DNA from: Pseudomonadota bacterium
GTDB lineage: Bacteria > Pseudomonadota > Gammaproteobacteria > Burkholderiales > Burkholderiaceae_B
Reading direction: 5' to 3'
Length of the DNA: 21,617 nucleotides
NCBI GenBank assembly: GCA_023389155.1
Contig: JAEWEV010000037.1
Coordinates: 1-21,617 of the forward strand
A model generated the notes under the pieces. It saw only the letters and a list, made by a program, of their open reading frames with translations. It was not told the DNA's origin and searched no databases. Of the stretch, positions 1 to 7,071 are shown in pieces; position 1 is the stretch's first letter; every line of letters begins with the position of its first letter. The position numbers and the translations under genes were made by a program.

Positions 1-80
1 ACCTCTCCGTAATAACCCTAAGCTCATGATTTGATTCAGATTCACTTTTTTGCCACAGAAAAAAGAAAATCCATCGCCTC

Positions 81-100
81 ACCCCACAGGTGGGGTTTTT
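81..100 (+). terminator. Rho-independent terminator of an upstream gene outside the window
   Basis: A short hairpin, ACCCCA-CAGG-TGGGGT, is followed directly by a run of five T on the + strand. It probably ends a transcript entering from the left of the window, whose coding region I cannot identify in the first 80 bases. The stem is only 6 bp but GC-rich, and the tetraloop and T-run fit the usual intrinsic terminator pattern. Confidence 0.6.
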
Positions 101-1047
101 ACAACAAAATGGGCTACCGCAACCTTAGCAGGGTCAGCAAAAGAGCGGCGACATCAGGCAAATCGCTGCGTATTTCGCCCGCTGGGGGACAGATAACCAG
201 GTAATAACTAGGTAATGGTCGGATCATGACCGGGCAAGGACTGGCCGAGCCGACACAAAAGGAACCGCGATTGTCCCTGGGCAAGCATACTCGCCCAGAA
301 ACGGCACTTTATTGTCCGGTGTTGTTCCTTGGAGCCTCGTGCTGTTTTTTAGTATGCATGTAACAAGTCCTCTCCTGCCTGTATCCCTCTATATCTCTAT
401 ATATACGTGTGCGACTTGTCCGACGTGATGCTATTTAAAGCGCACTTGTCCGGTGCTCCAATAAATGCGCCTATAAATATAGAAACCTCGCACACATGGC
501 CAATAGGTGGCGTTGCTAAAACATACAAGCCTCATAAGAAACCATCTAGAAGGCTTTATCTAGAGCGCTTACCGTGCAAGAAGAAGGAAAAACTGCCATA
601 TTAGTTCAGCGTATCCGAATTAGAATTCTCCACCAAGTAGACGGATCCGTCCTCAACGTGGCGGCTCTACCCGGAGCGGGCTGAGGTTTGCCGCTACCCT
701 TATATAGAGTAGAGACCGATTAGGTAGTCATCCAATATGCCGGTGCTAAATTGCCCCTGATTCACAGGGATAAGCCCGGGGCCACACACCTCGCGGATAA
801 ATTGGGTCTTATGATGCAAATATTGGCTCCTGCTCCTATATATATGCTATATAGAGGCGTGCAGATCACCTGCAAACACATCCTGTACACGCCTCCAGCA
901 CGGCTCCTTATATAAGTGTTCTACCATTCAACCCGCCGCGACTGAAGCGATCACGCGGTCCCCGACATACCCTCGCCTCCCTCTGCCCTTGCGCCACTTC
1001 CGGCACGCCCTCGAAATCTTCGATTCCCGGCAGGCTATAATCGTTTC
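101..1047. other. Long non-coding region with TATATAGAG motifs; no supported gene
   Basis: No open frame here looks like a real protein. The longest (407-604, 65 codons) opens with GTG, has no convincing ribosome binding site and no family resemblance. The region is patchy in base composition, with several AT-rich islands. TATATAGAG occurs at 701-709 and 848-856 on the + strand and at 395-403 on the - strand, and there is a perfect 10-bp palindrome, CTTATATAAG, at 907-916. A degenerate pair around TGTCCGGTG lies near 315 and 447. I see no RNA gene and no mobile-element ends. Confidence 0.5.
1036..1041 (+). promoter_or_regulatory. Consensus -10 box (TATAAT) of the first LysR gene
   Basis: A perfect TATAAT ends 6 bases before the ATG at 1048, so transcription would start at or within a base or two of the start codon. 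No good -35 box is visible 16-18 bp upstream, as expected for an activator-dependent or autoregulated promoter. No Shine-Dalgarno sequence precedes the ATG, which fits a leaderless mRNA. Confidence 0.45.
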
Positions 1048-1974
1048 ATGAACATCCGCTTCCTGGAAACCTTCGTCCTGCTGGCAGAATTACGTAATTT
1101 CCGTATGACTGCAGAGCGTCTGCACACGACACAGGCGGCAATTTCGAGCCGTATCGCTTCGCTGGAGCAGGAATTCGGGGTTCGCCTGTTTGATCGCAAT
1201 GCCAGGGAAGTCTGTCTGACACCTGACGGCAGCAAGGCGCTGGTGCACGCAGAACGAATGGTGAAACTTCTGCGCGACATGAAAGAGGATATGCTCGACA
1301 AGCACACCTATGCGGGTGTAATTCGCATAGGCGTAATTGAATCCATTGTCCATAGCTGGTTTCCGGAATTCCTGGCGCGATTGCATGAGGGATATCCGCG
1401 CCTCAGAATTGAAATCGCCAGCGAAACCACTTTCCATTTGACCGAACAGCTCAACCGCGGTGGGCTGGATCTGGTACTGCAGGGCAACGCCATCCATATC
1501 TCGCAAGTCGATACGCTCGCCCTTGGACAATTACCAATGCGGTGGGTGGGCAGCCCAAAACTGGAAATTGGCAACGATCTGCTCAGCCTGGCTGATCTGG
1601 CCGCCTTTCCCATTGTCAGCTTCGCACGCGAGTCGGAGCCGTATGCCGCGATTGAAAGAATGTTTGCTATCGCCGGTGATCTTTCTCTGCACCTTAACGG
1701 GATTTCCTCTGTCGCGACCATGATCCGCCTGGTGCGAGATGGATTCGGTGTAGCGGCACTGCCACCGGCAATCATCCAGCAGGAATTACAGGACCAGACA
1801 TTACAACTATTGCGGGCAGACACCCCGCTGCCTCCGCTGGAGTTGCAGGCCGCATTTCGCCACAATCAAGAAAACCCGCTGGCCGAAACGGTCGCAGCGA
1901 TTGCCCAGGATGTTGCCATCGGATTTGCCAGAGACCGCGGTCAATCCATAGCCTGTCCTCCAGATATGCATTAA
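1048..1974 (+). CDS. LysR-family transcriptional regulator
   Basis: A 308-residue LysR-type regulator. The N-terminal winged helix-turn-helix (about residues 1-60) has the family pattern: RNFRMTAERLHTTQAAISSR for the HTH, then LEQEFGVRLFDRN. A substrate-binding domain follows (about 90-295, beginning GVIRIGVIES) and would sense a small-molecule effector. Length is normal for the family. The ATG at 1048 is chosen because the HTH starts immediately after it; there is no Shine-Dalgarno site, and a TATAAT box lies 6 bases upstream. It is co-oriented with, and 676 bp upstream of, the MFS-DUF2848-amidase cluster, so it is the likely regulator of that cluster. The effector is unknown. Confidence 0.9.
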   Translation: MNIRFLETFVLLAELRNFRMTAERLHTTQAAISSRIASLEQEFGVRLFDRNAREVCLTPDGSKALVHAERMVKLLRDMKEDMLDKHTYAGVIRIGVIESIVHSWFPEFLARLHEGYPRLRIEIASETTFHLTEQLNRGGLDLVLQGNAIHISQVDTLALGQLPMRWVGSPKLEIGNDLLSLADLAAFPIVSFARESEPYAAIERMFAIAGDLSLHLNGISSVATMIRLVRDGFGVAALPPAIIQQELQDQTLQLLRADTPLPPLELQAAFRHNQENPLAETVAAIAQDVAIGFARDRGQSIACPPDMH

Positions 1975-2117
1975 AACGCCGCAGCTCGCAAGCTGTCATT
2001 CTTTCTATCCAAACCGCTACATGCCAGGCGCTATATGCCGTCTGATATATGGATTTCGCGAAATGCCATCTGCCATATCCGCGCTGACAGGATACCCAAT
2101 AACACATAACCCTTTTT

Positions 2118-2139
2118 ATATATGATCCTATCAATATAT
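2118..2139. promoter_or_regulatory. Inverted repeat, candidate operator
   Basis: Left arm ATATATGAT and right arm ATCAATATAT surround CCT, making an almost perfect dyad with core TGAT-CCT-ATCA. A further half-site, ATATTGAT, lies at 2151-2158. Position downstream of the LysR gene and upstream of the transporter suggests a protein binding site; which protein is inference. Confidence 0.3.
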
Positions 2140-2602
2140 CCAGGTCGAACATATTGATAACGTGACTTAGTATGTCCTCACGCCATCATCAGCCCACGTC
2201 CCCTCCTGTCTGGCGCCTACCGCAGAGAAACGCAAAACGCCTGCGCCCACCTTGGCTAGGTATTTTCCCTAGGGGCCGAACCCTGATGTATCGAAATGGT
2301 GCAAATCTCCGCCATGGACGAGCTCACCTGATATTCCATTAACTGATTGATAAATATAGACTTGTTCCAGTTCAAACGCTAGCTGGATACGACTCATAAG
2401 ATTTTGCAATCACCGCTTCCTATATTTTCTTGTTGGACAGTCAAAAACCGGCTACCTACACTGCGTTCAGGTATTTGCAGACTCTGCTCGCCGGATGATT
2501 GATGCTGAAAACTATCCCGCCGCCGGAAACTACGGTGCACTGGATGCCATTCCTGATACGGCCTGTATTTCTGCCCTGCTCATTCACGCTCGCGTACCGG
2601 TT

Positions 2603-2630
2603 TTGTGTACAGCGAGTTTTTCTCTATAAA
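2603..2630 (+). promoter_or_regulatory. Candidate promoter of the MFS-DUF2848-amidase cluster
   Basis: TTGTGT (2603-2608), a 16-bp spacer and TATAAA (2625-2630) resemble a sigma-70 promoter. It would start transcription about 12-15 bases before the ATG at 2651. The -35 match is weak, consistent with activation by the upstream LysR protein. Confidence 0.35.
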
Positions 2631-2650
2631 TCACTGTAGTTGGAAATACG

Positions 2651-3961
2651 ATGAATAACTCAATGACGGCTACCGGCCCCATTCCGCAGCAAGAACCAAC
2701 GGAATTGAAAGCCACGTATACGAAAATCGCCTGGCGGCTTATTCCGTTCCTGGTCTTTCTGTTTATCCTGGCCTGGCTGGATCGTGTAAACGTTGGCTTT
2801 GCCAAACTGCAAATGCTGCAGGACCTGCAATTTAGCGAGGCCGTATATGGGCTGGGTGCAGGGATCTTCTTTATCGGTTACTTCCTGTTCGAAGTACCCA
2901 GCAATCTGCTTCTGGAAAAAATCGGTGCCCGCAAGACGCTGGCCCGCATCACCATTTTGTGGGGTGCGGCGTCCATCGGTATGGCTTACGTTACCACCCC
3001 GACACAGTTTTATGTCATGCGTTTTCTGCTTGGCGTATTTGAGGCCGGCTTCTTCCCTGGTGTTGTACTCTATCTGACCTACTGGTTTCCGGCAGAATAC
3101 CGGGCGCGGGTCAATGGCCTGTTCATGACATCATTCGCGCTGGCGGGTGTGGTCGGCGGTCCGCTGGCAGGGCTCATCATGAACGGCATGCAGGGCGTAG
3201 GTCATCTGGCCAACTGGCAGTGGCTGTTCATTATCGAAGGGATCCCTTCCGTTCTGGCGGGCCTGTTCGTACTGATGTATCTGCCCGAAAAACCCGTTAA
3301 CGCTAAATGGCTGACACGCAATGAGCAGCAGGCAGTTACGCGGGCGCTGGATGCGGAAAATGCCCAGACCCAGGGCAAGCATGTGTCGTTCAAGGACGCC
3401 TTCAGCAATTACCGTGTCTGGTTCTGCGCAGCAGTGTATTTCTGCATCGTCAGTGGCAACGCAACCATCGCATTCTGGACGCCCTCCATTATTAAAGATA
3501 TCGGGATTGAGAGCGACCTGATGATCGGCGTGCTCTCTGCCATTCCGTTCATTGCCGGAACCATCGCCATGATCTGGAACGGCGTGCATTCCGACAAAAC
3601 CGGCGAACGACGCATCCACTGCGCCGTGGCCACACTGATTGCGTGTATGGGGCTTATTGCAACCGGCATGCTGCTGCACACTGCGCTTTATGCACTGGTT
3701 GCATTGACTGTAGCCGCCGTGGGTATCCTGGCTGCCTTCCCCGTGTTCTGGTCGCTGCCCGCCGCATTCCTTGCCGGTACAGCCGCTGCGGGGGGCATCG
3801 CCCTCATCAACTCCATCGGTAACCTGGCCGGCTTCGTCGCCCCCTATATGATCGGTTCCCTGAAAACCAGCACGGGTTCGCTGGCATCCGGACTGTATTT
3901 CGTCGCCGCGCTGGAAATAGTGGCCTCTATTCTCGTTGTGGTCTTTATCAAGAAACGCTGA
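2651..3961 (+). CDS. MFS transporter, anion:cation symporter (ACS) family
   Basis: A 436-residue major facilitator with about 12 predicted membrane segments, the expected length. The first segment ends in LDRVNVGFA (residues 43-51), the hallmark of ACS-family carriers of organic anions such as phthalate, tartrate or hydroxyphenylacetate. The loop after TM2 carries EKIGARKTLARI, the motif A equivalent, and TM4-5 contain FLLGVFEAGFFPGVV and RARVNGLFMTSFALAG. It sits in the inner membrane and probably imports a carboxylate by proton symport. It is first in a + strand cluster with DUF2848 and amidase genes, so the substrate is likely what those enzymes act on. The ATG at 2651 is preceded by a weak GGAAA. 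The exact substrate cannot be told from sequence. Confidence 0.9.
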   Translation: MNNSMTATGPIPQQEPTELKATYTKIAWRLIPFLVFLFILAWLDRVNVGFAKLQMLQDLQFSEAVYGLGAGIFFIGYFLFEVPSNLLLEKIGARKTLARITILWGAASIGMAYVTTPTQFYVMRFLLGVFEAGFFPGVVLYLTYWFPAEYRARVNGLFMTSFALAGVVGGPLAGLIMNGMQGVGHLANWQWLFIIEGIPSVLAGLFVLMYLPEKPVNAKWLTRNEQQAVTRALDAENAQTQGKHVSFKDAFSNYRVWFCAAVYFCIVSGNATIAFWTPSIIKDIGIESDLMIGVLSAIPFIAGTIAMIWNGVHSDKTGERRIHCAVATLIACMGLIATGMLLHTALYALVALTVAAVGILAAFPVFWSLPAAFLAGTAAAGGIALINSIGNLAGFVAPYMIGSLKTSTGSLASGLYFVAALEIVASILVVVFIKKR

Positions 3962-3980
3962 TCACCACTTGCACTTCTGC

Positions 3981-4012
3981 ATAGGCATGCGCCCCGCGCG
4001 GTGCATGCCTGT
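3981..4012 (+). other. Intra-operon hairpin between transporter and DUF2848 genes
   Basis: AGGCATGC (3983-3990) pairs with GCATGCCT (4003-4010) across a GC-rich 12-base loop, and the stem can extend two pairs further with a G-U. No T-run follows, so it is not a classic terminator. It may protect the upstream message from 3' decay and set different expression levels within the operon. Confidence 0.4.
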
Positions 4013-4040
4013 ATTTCAATTGTTTTAACAAGAGTCTTTT

Positions 4041-4721
4041 ATGAAACTGGAATTTTCCCTTGCTGACGATAGCTCGGCAACCGTTGTTGCGGATATTCAA
4101 TCCCTGATTATTGCCGGGTGGGCCGGGCGCGACCTGGACGCGATCGAACACCACATCGAAGAGCTGGCAGCGCTTGGCGTGCCTCGTCCCAGTGCAGTAC
4201 CACTGTACTACAGGGTTACCAGCAATCAGTTGACGCAATCCTCTAACGTGCAGGCGCTGGGAACGAGTTCGTCCGGCGAGGTCGAAGTTTTTGTGTTCAC
4301 CGTGGACGGCACCATGTATGTAAGCCTGGCGTCTGATCACACAGACCGCAAGCTGGAAGCTTATGGTGTGGCAGAATCCAAACAGGCCTGCGTCAAGCCA
4401 GTTGCCACTACCGCATGGCGCTTTGATGATGTGGTCGAATACTGGGATGAGCTGGTCATTCGTTCCTGGATAGAAGAAAATGGCGATCAAGTGCTGTATC
4501 AGGAAGGCACACTGGACAGCCTGCGTCTGCCCCAGGATCTGATCGAAGGCTATACCAATCAGAAAACCCTGCCCGAAGGCCACGGCATGATTTGCGGCAC
4601 CGTTGGCGCGATCGGTGGAATTCGCGCATCCAACACATTTGTGATGGAGCTGCACGATCCGCGCAACAATCGCAGCCTGCGGCATACTTATCAGGTCGAG
4701 ACACTACCCGTGGTTGCCTGA
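4041..4721 (+). CDS. DUF2848 family protein (fumarylacetoacetase-like fold)
   Basis: A 226-residue soluble protein recognised as DUF2848 from its overall sequence, including VPLYYRVTSNQLTQSS and the C-terminal part with CGTVGAIGGI and FVMELHDPR. The family is distantly related to fumarylacetoacetate hydrolases, and the layout (central acidic residues, a late segment resembling the FAH lid region) fits. No biochemical function is established to my knowledge. It lies 79 bp after the transporter and 65 bp before an amidase, so a role in breaking down the imported compound is likely. The ATG at 4041 has only a weak AAGAG upstream. A long antisense frame over this gene is a shadow. Confidence 0.8.
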   Translation: MKLEFSLADDSSATVVADIQSLIIAGWAGRDLDAIEHHIEELAALGVPRPSAVPLYYRVTSNQLTQSSNVQALGTSSSGEVEVFVFTVDGTMYVSLASDHTDRKLEAYGVAESKQACVKPVATTAWRFDDVVEYWDELVIRSWIEENGDQVLYQEGTLDSLRLPQDLIEGYTNQKTLPEGHGMICGTVGAIGGIRASNTFVMELHDPRNNRSLRHTYQVETLPVVA

Positions 4722-4786
4722 TAAACTCAGACTACTGGCAGTATCCTTTCAATTTTTTCTGTTTCACTTGTCATATCGGTCGTGCA

Positions 4787-6142
4787 ATGAATCAACCATC
4801 TCTACCAAGCCTGTCTACTCTTTCCCGCCAACTTGATGAAGCGTCCTCCTCCTCTGTCGAACTGACACAGGCGGCGCTGTCACGCGCCAGCGAGGGCGAA
4901 GGCCCGAAAGTATACACCCGGGTGTTCCACGAGCAGGCACTGTCTGCCGCCGAAGCGTCCGACACATTGCGCAAGGCCAATCTCAAACGGTCTCCTATTG
5001 ATGGCCTGCCGATTTCGGTCAAAGATCTTTTCGATATCAAGGGCGTTGCCACAACCGCTGGTTCTGCGGTGCTGCGCGATGCCCCTGCGGCCCAGAACAA
5101 TGCCGTTGTCGTGCAAAGAATGATCAACGCTGGCGCGGTAATCACCGGCACGACCAATATGACCGAGTTTGCCTACTCTGGACTGGGCCTCAATCCCCAT
5201 TACGGCACACCACGCAACCCCTGGGAGCGCACCATCGGCGAAGGCCGGATCCCTGGCGGATCGTCATCGGGCGCGGCAATATCAATTACAGATGGCATGG
5301 CGGTGGCGGCCATCGGCTCCGATACAGGCGGTTCTGTACGAATTCCCTCGGCGCTCTGCGGCCTGACCGGGTTCAAACCCACGGCTCGCCGGGTATCCAC
5401 GGAAGGCGTCCTGCCCCTGTCAACCACGCTGGACTCTATCGGTCCCCTGGCAGCTACCGTTGAATGCTGTGAAGTGCTTGATGCAATTATTGCCGGTGAC
5501 CACTCAGCACCCATCGCAGCCCGGCCATTGAAAGGACTGCGCCTGCTGTCGCCAGCAAACGTGGTATTGGATGGTGCAGATGAGCATGTCGCTGCATGTT
5601 ATGCCGAAACACTGACCCGACTCTCCGCTGCAGGCGCTGTTATTGTGGAGCAGGCCGTCGCGCCGTTTGACGAATTGCCCGGCATCAATGCACAGGGCGG
5701 ATTTATTGCCGCAGAGGCCTGGGCATGGCACCACAAGTTAATCGCCGAAAAAGGCAGTGCCTACGACCCACGTGTCGTGTCACGCATGCTGCGTGGCAAA
5801 GACATTGGTGCGGCCGATTACATCGAACTGCTGCAGCGCCGGGCAGCGTGGATACAGGCGGTGACACAGCAACTGAACAACTTCGATGCCCTGATCATGC
5901 CTACCGTGCCAGTAGTAGCGCCAACGATTGCCGAATTAAAAAATGAAGACGTTTATCACAAAACGAATCTGCTGATATTGCGCAATCCCACTTTCATCAA
6001 TTTCCTGGACGGATGCGCGGTATCAGTACCCTGCCATGCACCTGGCACGGCGCCGGTGGGCTTCAGTATTGCCGCGCCGGGCGGACAGGACAAAACGGTA
6101 CTGGCGATTGCAAAAGCGGTAGAAGCACTGCTCAGGCATTGA
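4787..6142 (+). CDS. Amidase signature (AS) family hydrolase
   Basis: A 451-residue amidase with the Ser-cisSer-Lys triad: Lys79 in PISVKD, cis-Ser159 in GGSSSG, and nucleophile Ser183 in DTGGSVR. The last two are 24 residues apart, as in fatty acid amide hydrolase. The sequence continues with IPSALCGLTGFKPT, the standard family run. Close types include indoleacetamide, malonamidate and GatA-like amidases; genuine GatA is unlikely because no gatB or gatC is nearby. The frame is open back to 4592, but that would overlap the DUF2848 gene by 130 bp. The ATG at 4787 starts where family homology begins, so it is preferred, although no strong ribosome binding site precedes it. It is cytoplasmic and probably hydrolyses an amide imported or generated by the two upstream products. 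Confidence 0.88.
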   Translation: MNQPSLPSLSTLSRQLDEASSSSVELTQAALSRASEGEGPKVYTRVFHEQALSAAEASDTLRKANLKRSPIDGLPISVKDLFDIKGVATTAGSAVLRDAPAAQNNAVVVQRMINAGAVITGTTNMTEFAYSGLGLNPHYGTPRNPWERTIGEGRIPGGSSSGAAISITDGMAVAAIGSDTGGSVRIPSALCGLTGFKPTARRVSTEGVLPLSTTLDSIGPLAATVECCEVLDAIIAGDHSAPIAARPLKGLRLLSPANVVLDGADEHVAACYAETLTRLSAAGAVIVEQAVAPFDELPGINAQGGFIAAEAWAWHHKLIAEKGSAYDPRVVSRMLRGKDIGAADYIELLQRRAAWIQAVTQQLNNFDALIMPTVPVVAPTIAELKNEDVYHKTNLLILRNPTFINFLDGCAVSVPCHAPGTAPVGFSIAAPGGQDKTVLAIAKAVEALLRH

Positions 6143-6160
6143 CCTTTTTAAACGTCAGGC

Positions 6161-6180
6161 GCCACGCAGGGCTGCGTGGC
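6161..6180. terminator. GC-rich hairpin between convergent genes, possible terminator
   Basis: GCCACGCA-GGGC-TGCGTGGC is a perfect 8-bp stem 18 bp after the amidase stop, in the gap before the convergent immunity gene. Neither side has a T-run, so termination is only suggested by position. Confidence 0.35.
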
Positions 6181-6208
6181 ACATGCGGACTGCGCACGCG
6201 TTGCTCGC

Positions 6209-7069
6209 TCACACCGAAGTGGCGCCCCATGTCGGGTCGATGGTGTAGGCTTTCATAAAATCAAATTCGTCTTCGTAATGCTCCAGGGGCTGTACAGCTA
6301 GCCATTCTTGGGGGATATAGGGACTATTGATATTAATTTCATAGCCGTTTTGCCAGGCAAGTTTGGCGAAGAGTAGGCCGGTGGTATTGATCAGACCGTT
6401 GGTGAATGCAGACTCGTTAGCGCTATACGTCCGCAGACCCCGAGGCGTCACGAATTCAGAAAGCACGGCTTCCATCTTAGGTATATCTCCTGTCGCCAAG
6501 GCCAGCAGAAATTGGAATTCAAAGATTACCATTCGGTGGTAAGGTCTGGGTTTAGGATTGGCAATATACCTGCGGCAGCGCTCTTCCAATTCATCCCATT
6601 GTTTACGCATCGCTAAATAAATGTTCTTTACAAAAAACTCAGACAAGTGCAGCTTTTCTTTCCTATCACTGTCAGCAAGCCCGAAATTCGACTCGGCGCA
6701 CCATTGAATTAAGTCAGGATAGTCTGAGACGAAGATTGGCATGCTGTCCATGGTATTCGTATAGGTATACCGTCGATATGAACCGCTAGTCCACTTCTCG
6801 ACAACCCCGATATATTCCAATTTCCCAATGTTATAGAACAGATTTTTTACGCGGCGAATGTCTCCACTTTGATACCAGAATGATAAAGCGGCTGCCCAGC
6901 AATAACCAATAAGAAGCTTTATCAGCACGCCACGGTCGCGATCTAGAGTCAAATTCGTTAAACCGTCGATCCATACTGCTCGATGAGCTGGCGTACTCTG
7001 GAAGCTTAAATGTTCTTTCAAATGCTGTAAGCGCGCTACAGCATTTTTTGTTTGGGGTATTGCTGGCAT
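6209..7069 (-). CDS. Imm49-like immunity protein
   Basis: A 286-residue, mostly alpha-helical, soluble protein. Overall pattern and length resemble the Imm49 family found in polymorphic-toxin loci: an N-terminal segment with LLIGYCWAAALSFWYQSG, a middle YNIGKLEYIGV, and the end SPYIPQEWLAVQPLEHYEDE. It would neutralise the toxin whose C-terminal tail is encoded just upstream. The ATG at 7069 is chosen because an ideal AAGGAG lies 5 bases before it; an in-frame GTG two codons earlier overlaps that site. The Shine-Dalgarno sequence is formed by the last codons of the upstream frame, the tight coupling expected of a toxin-immunity pair. The gene looks intact although its toxin is not. The family call is from memory of the pattern. 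Confidence 0.65.
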   Translation of the reverse strand: MPAIPQTKNAVARLQHLKEHLSFQSTPAHRAVWIDGLTNLTLDRDRGVLIKLLIGYCWAAALSFWYQSGDIRRVKNLFYNIGKLEYIGVVEKWTSGSYRRYTYTNTMDSMPIFVSDYPDLIQWCAESNFGLADSDRKEKLHLSEFFVKNIYLAMRKQWDELEERCRRYIANPKPRPYHRMVIFEFQFLLALATGDIPKMEAVLSEFVTPRGLRTYSANESAFTNGLINTTGLLFAKLAWQNGYEININSPYIPQEWLAVQPLEHYEDEFDFMKAYTIDPTWGATSV

Positions 7070-7071
7070 TT

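Larger units (their letters stand above)
1975..2650. other. 676-bp intergenic region, probably regulatory
   Basis: The region separates the LysR gene from the transporter and contains no supported gene. It holds AT-rich tracts at about 2029-2050 and 2110-2160, including an inverted repeat with core TGAT-CCT-ATCA, and a candidate promoter just before 2651. An open stretch of about 44 codons from the ATG near 2493 has protein-like composition, but I do not recognise it and it lacks a clear ribosome binding site. It is unusually long for a gap inside a regulator-operon pair and could include a decayed gene. Confidence 0.4.

Noticed and set aside
407..604. 65-codon + strand open frame in the left non-coding region
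   Set aside because: Starts with GTG, has no good ribosome binding site, shows no family resemblance and no domain-like composition.
2493..2630. Short open stretch before the transporter with protein-like composition
   Set aside because: No recognisable family, no clear ribosome binding site, and it overlaps the candidate promoter of the transporter.
3948..4685. 245-codon - strand open frame opposite DUF2848
   Set aside because: Antisense shadow of a supported gene, rich in His, Gln and Cys as expected from reversed codons.
4592..4786. Extended N-terminus for the amidase, overlapping the DUF2848 gene
   Set aside because: The 65 extra residues are Arg/His/Ser/Cys-rich, unlike the family, and overlap a supported gene; the ATG at 4787 begins the family sequence.
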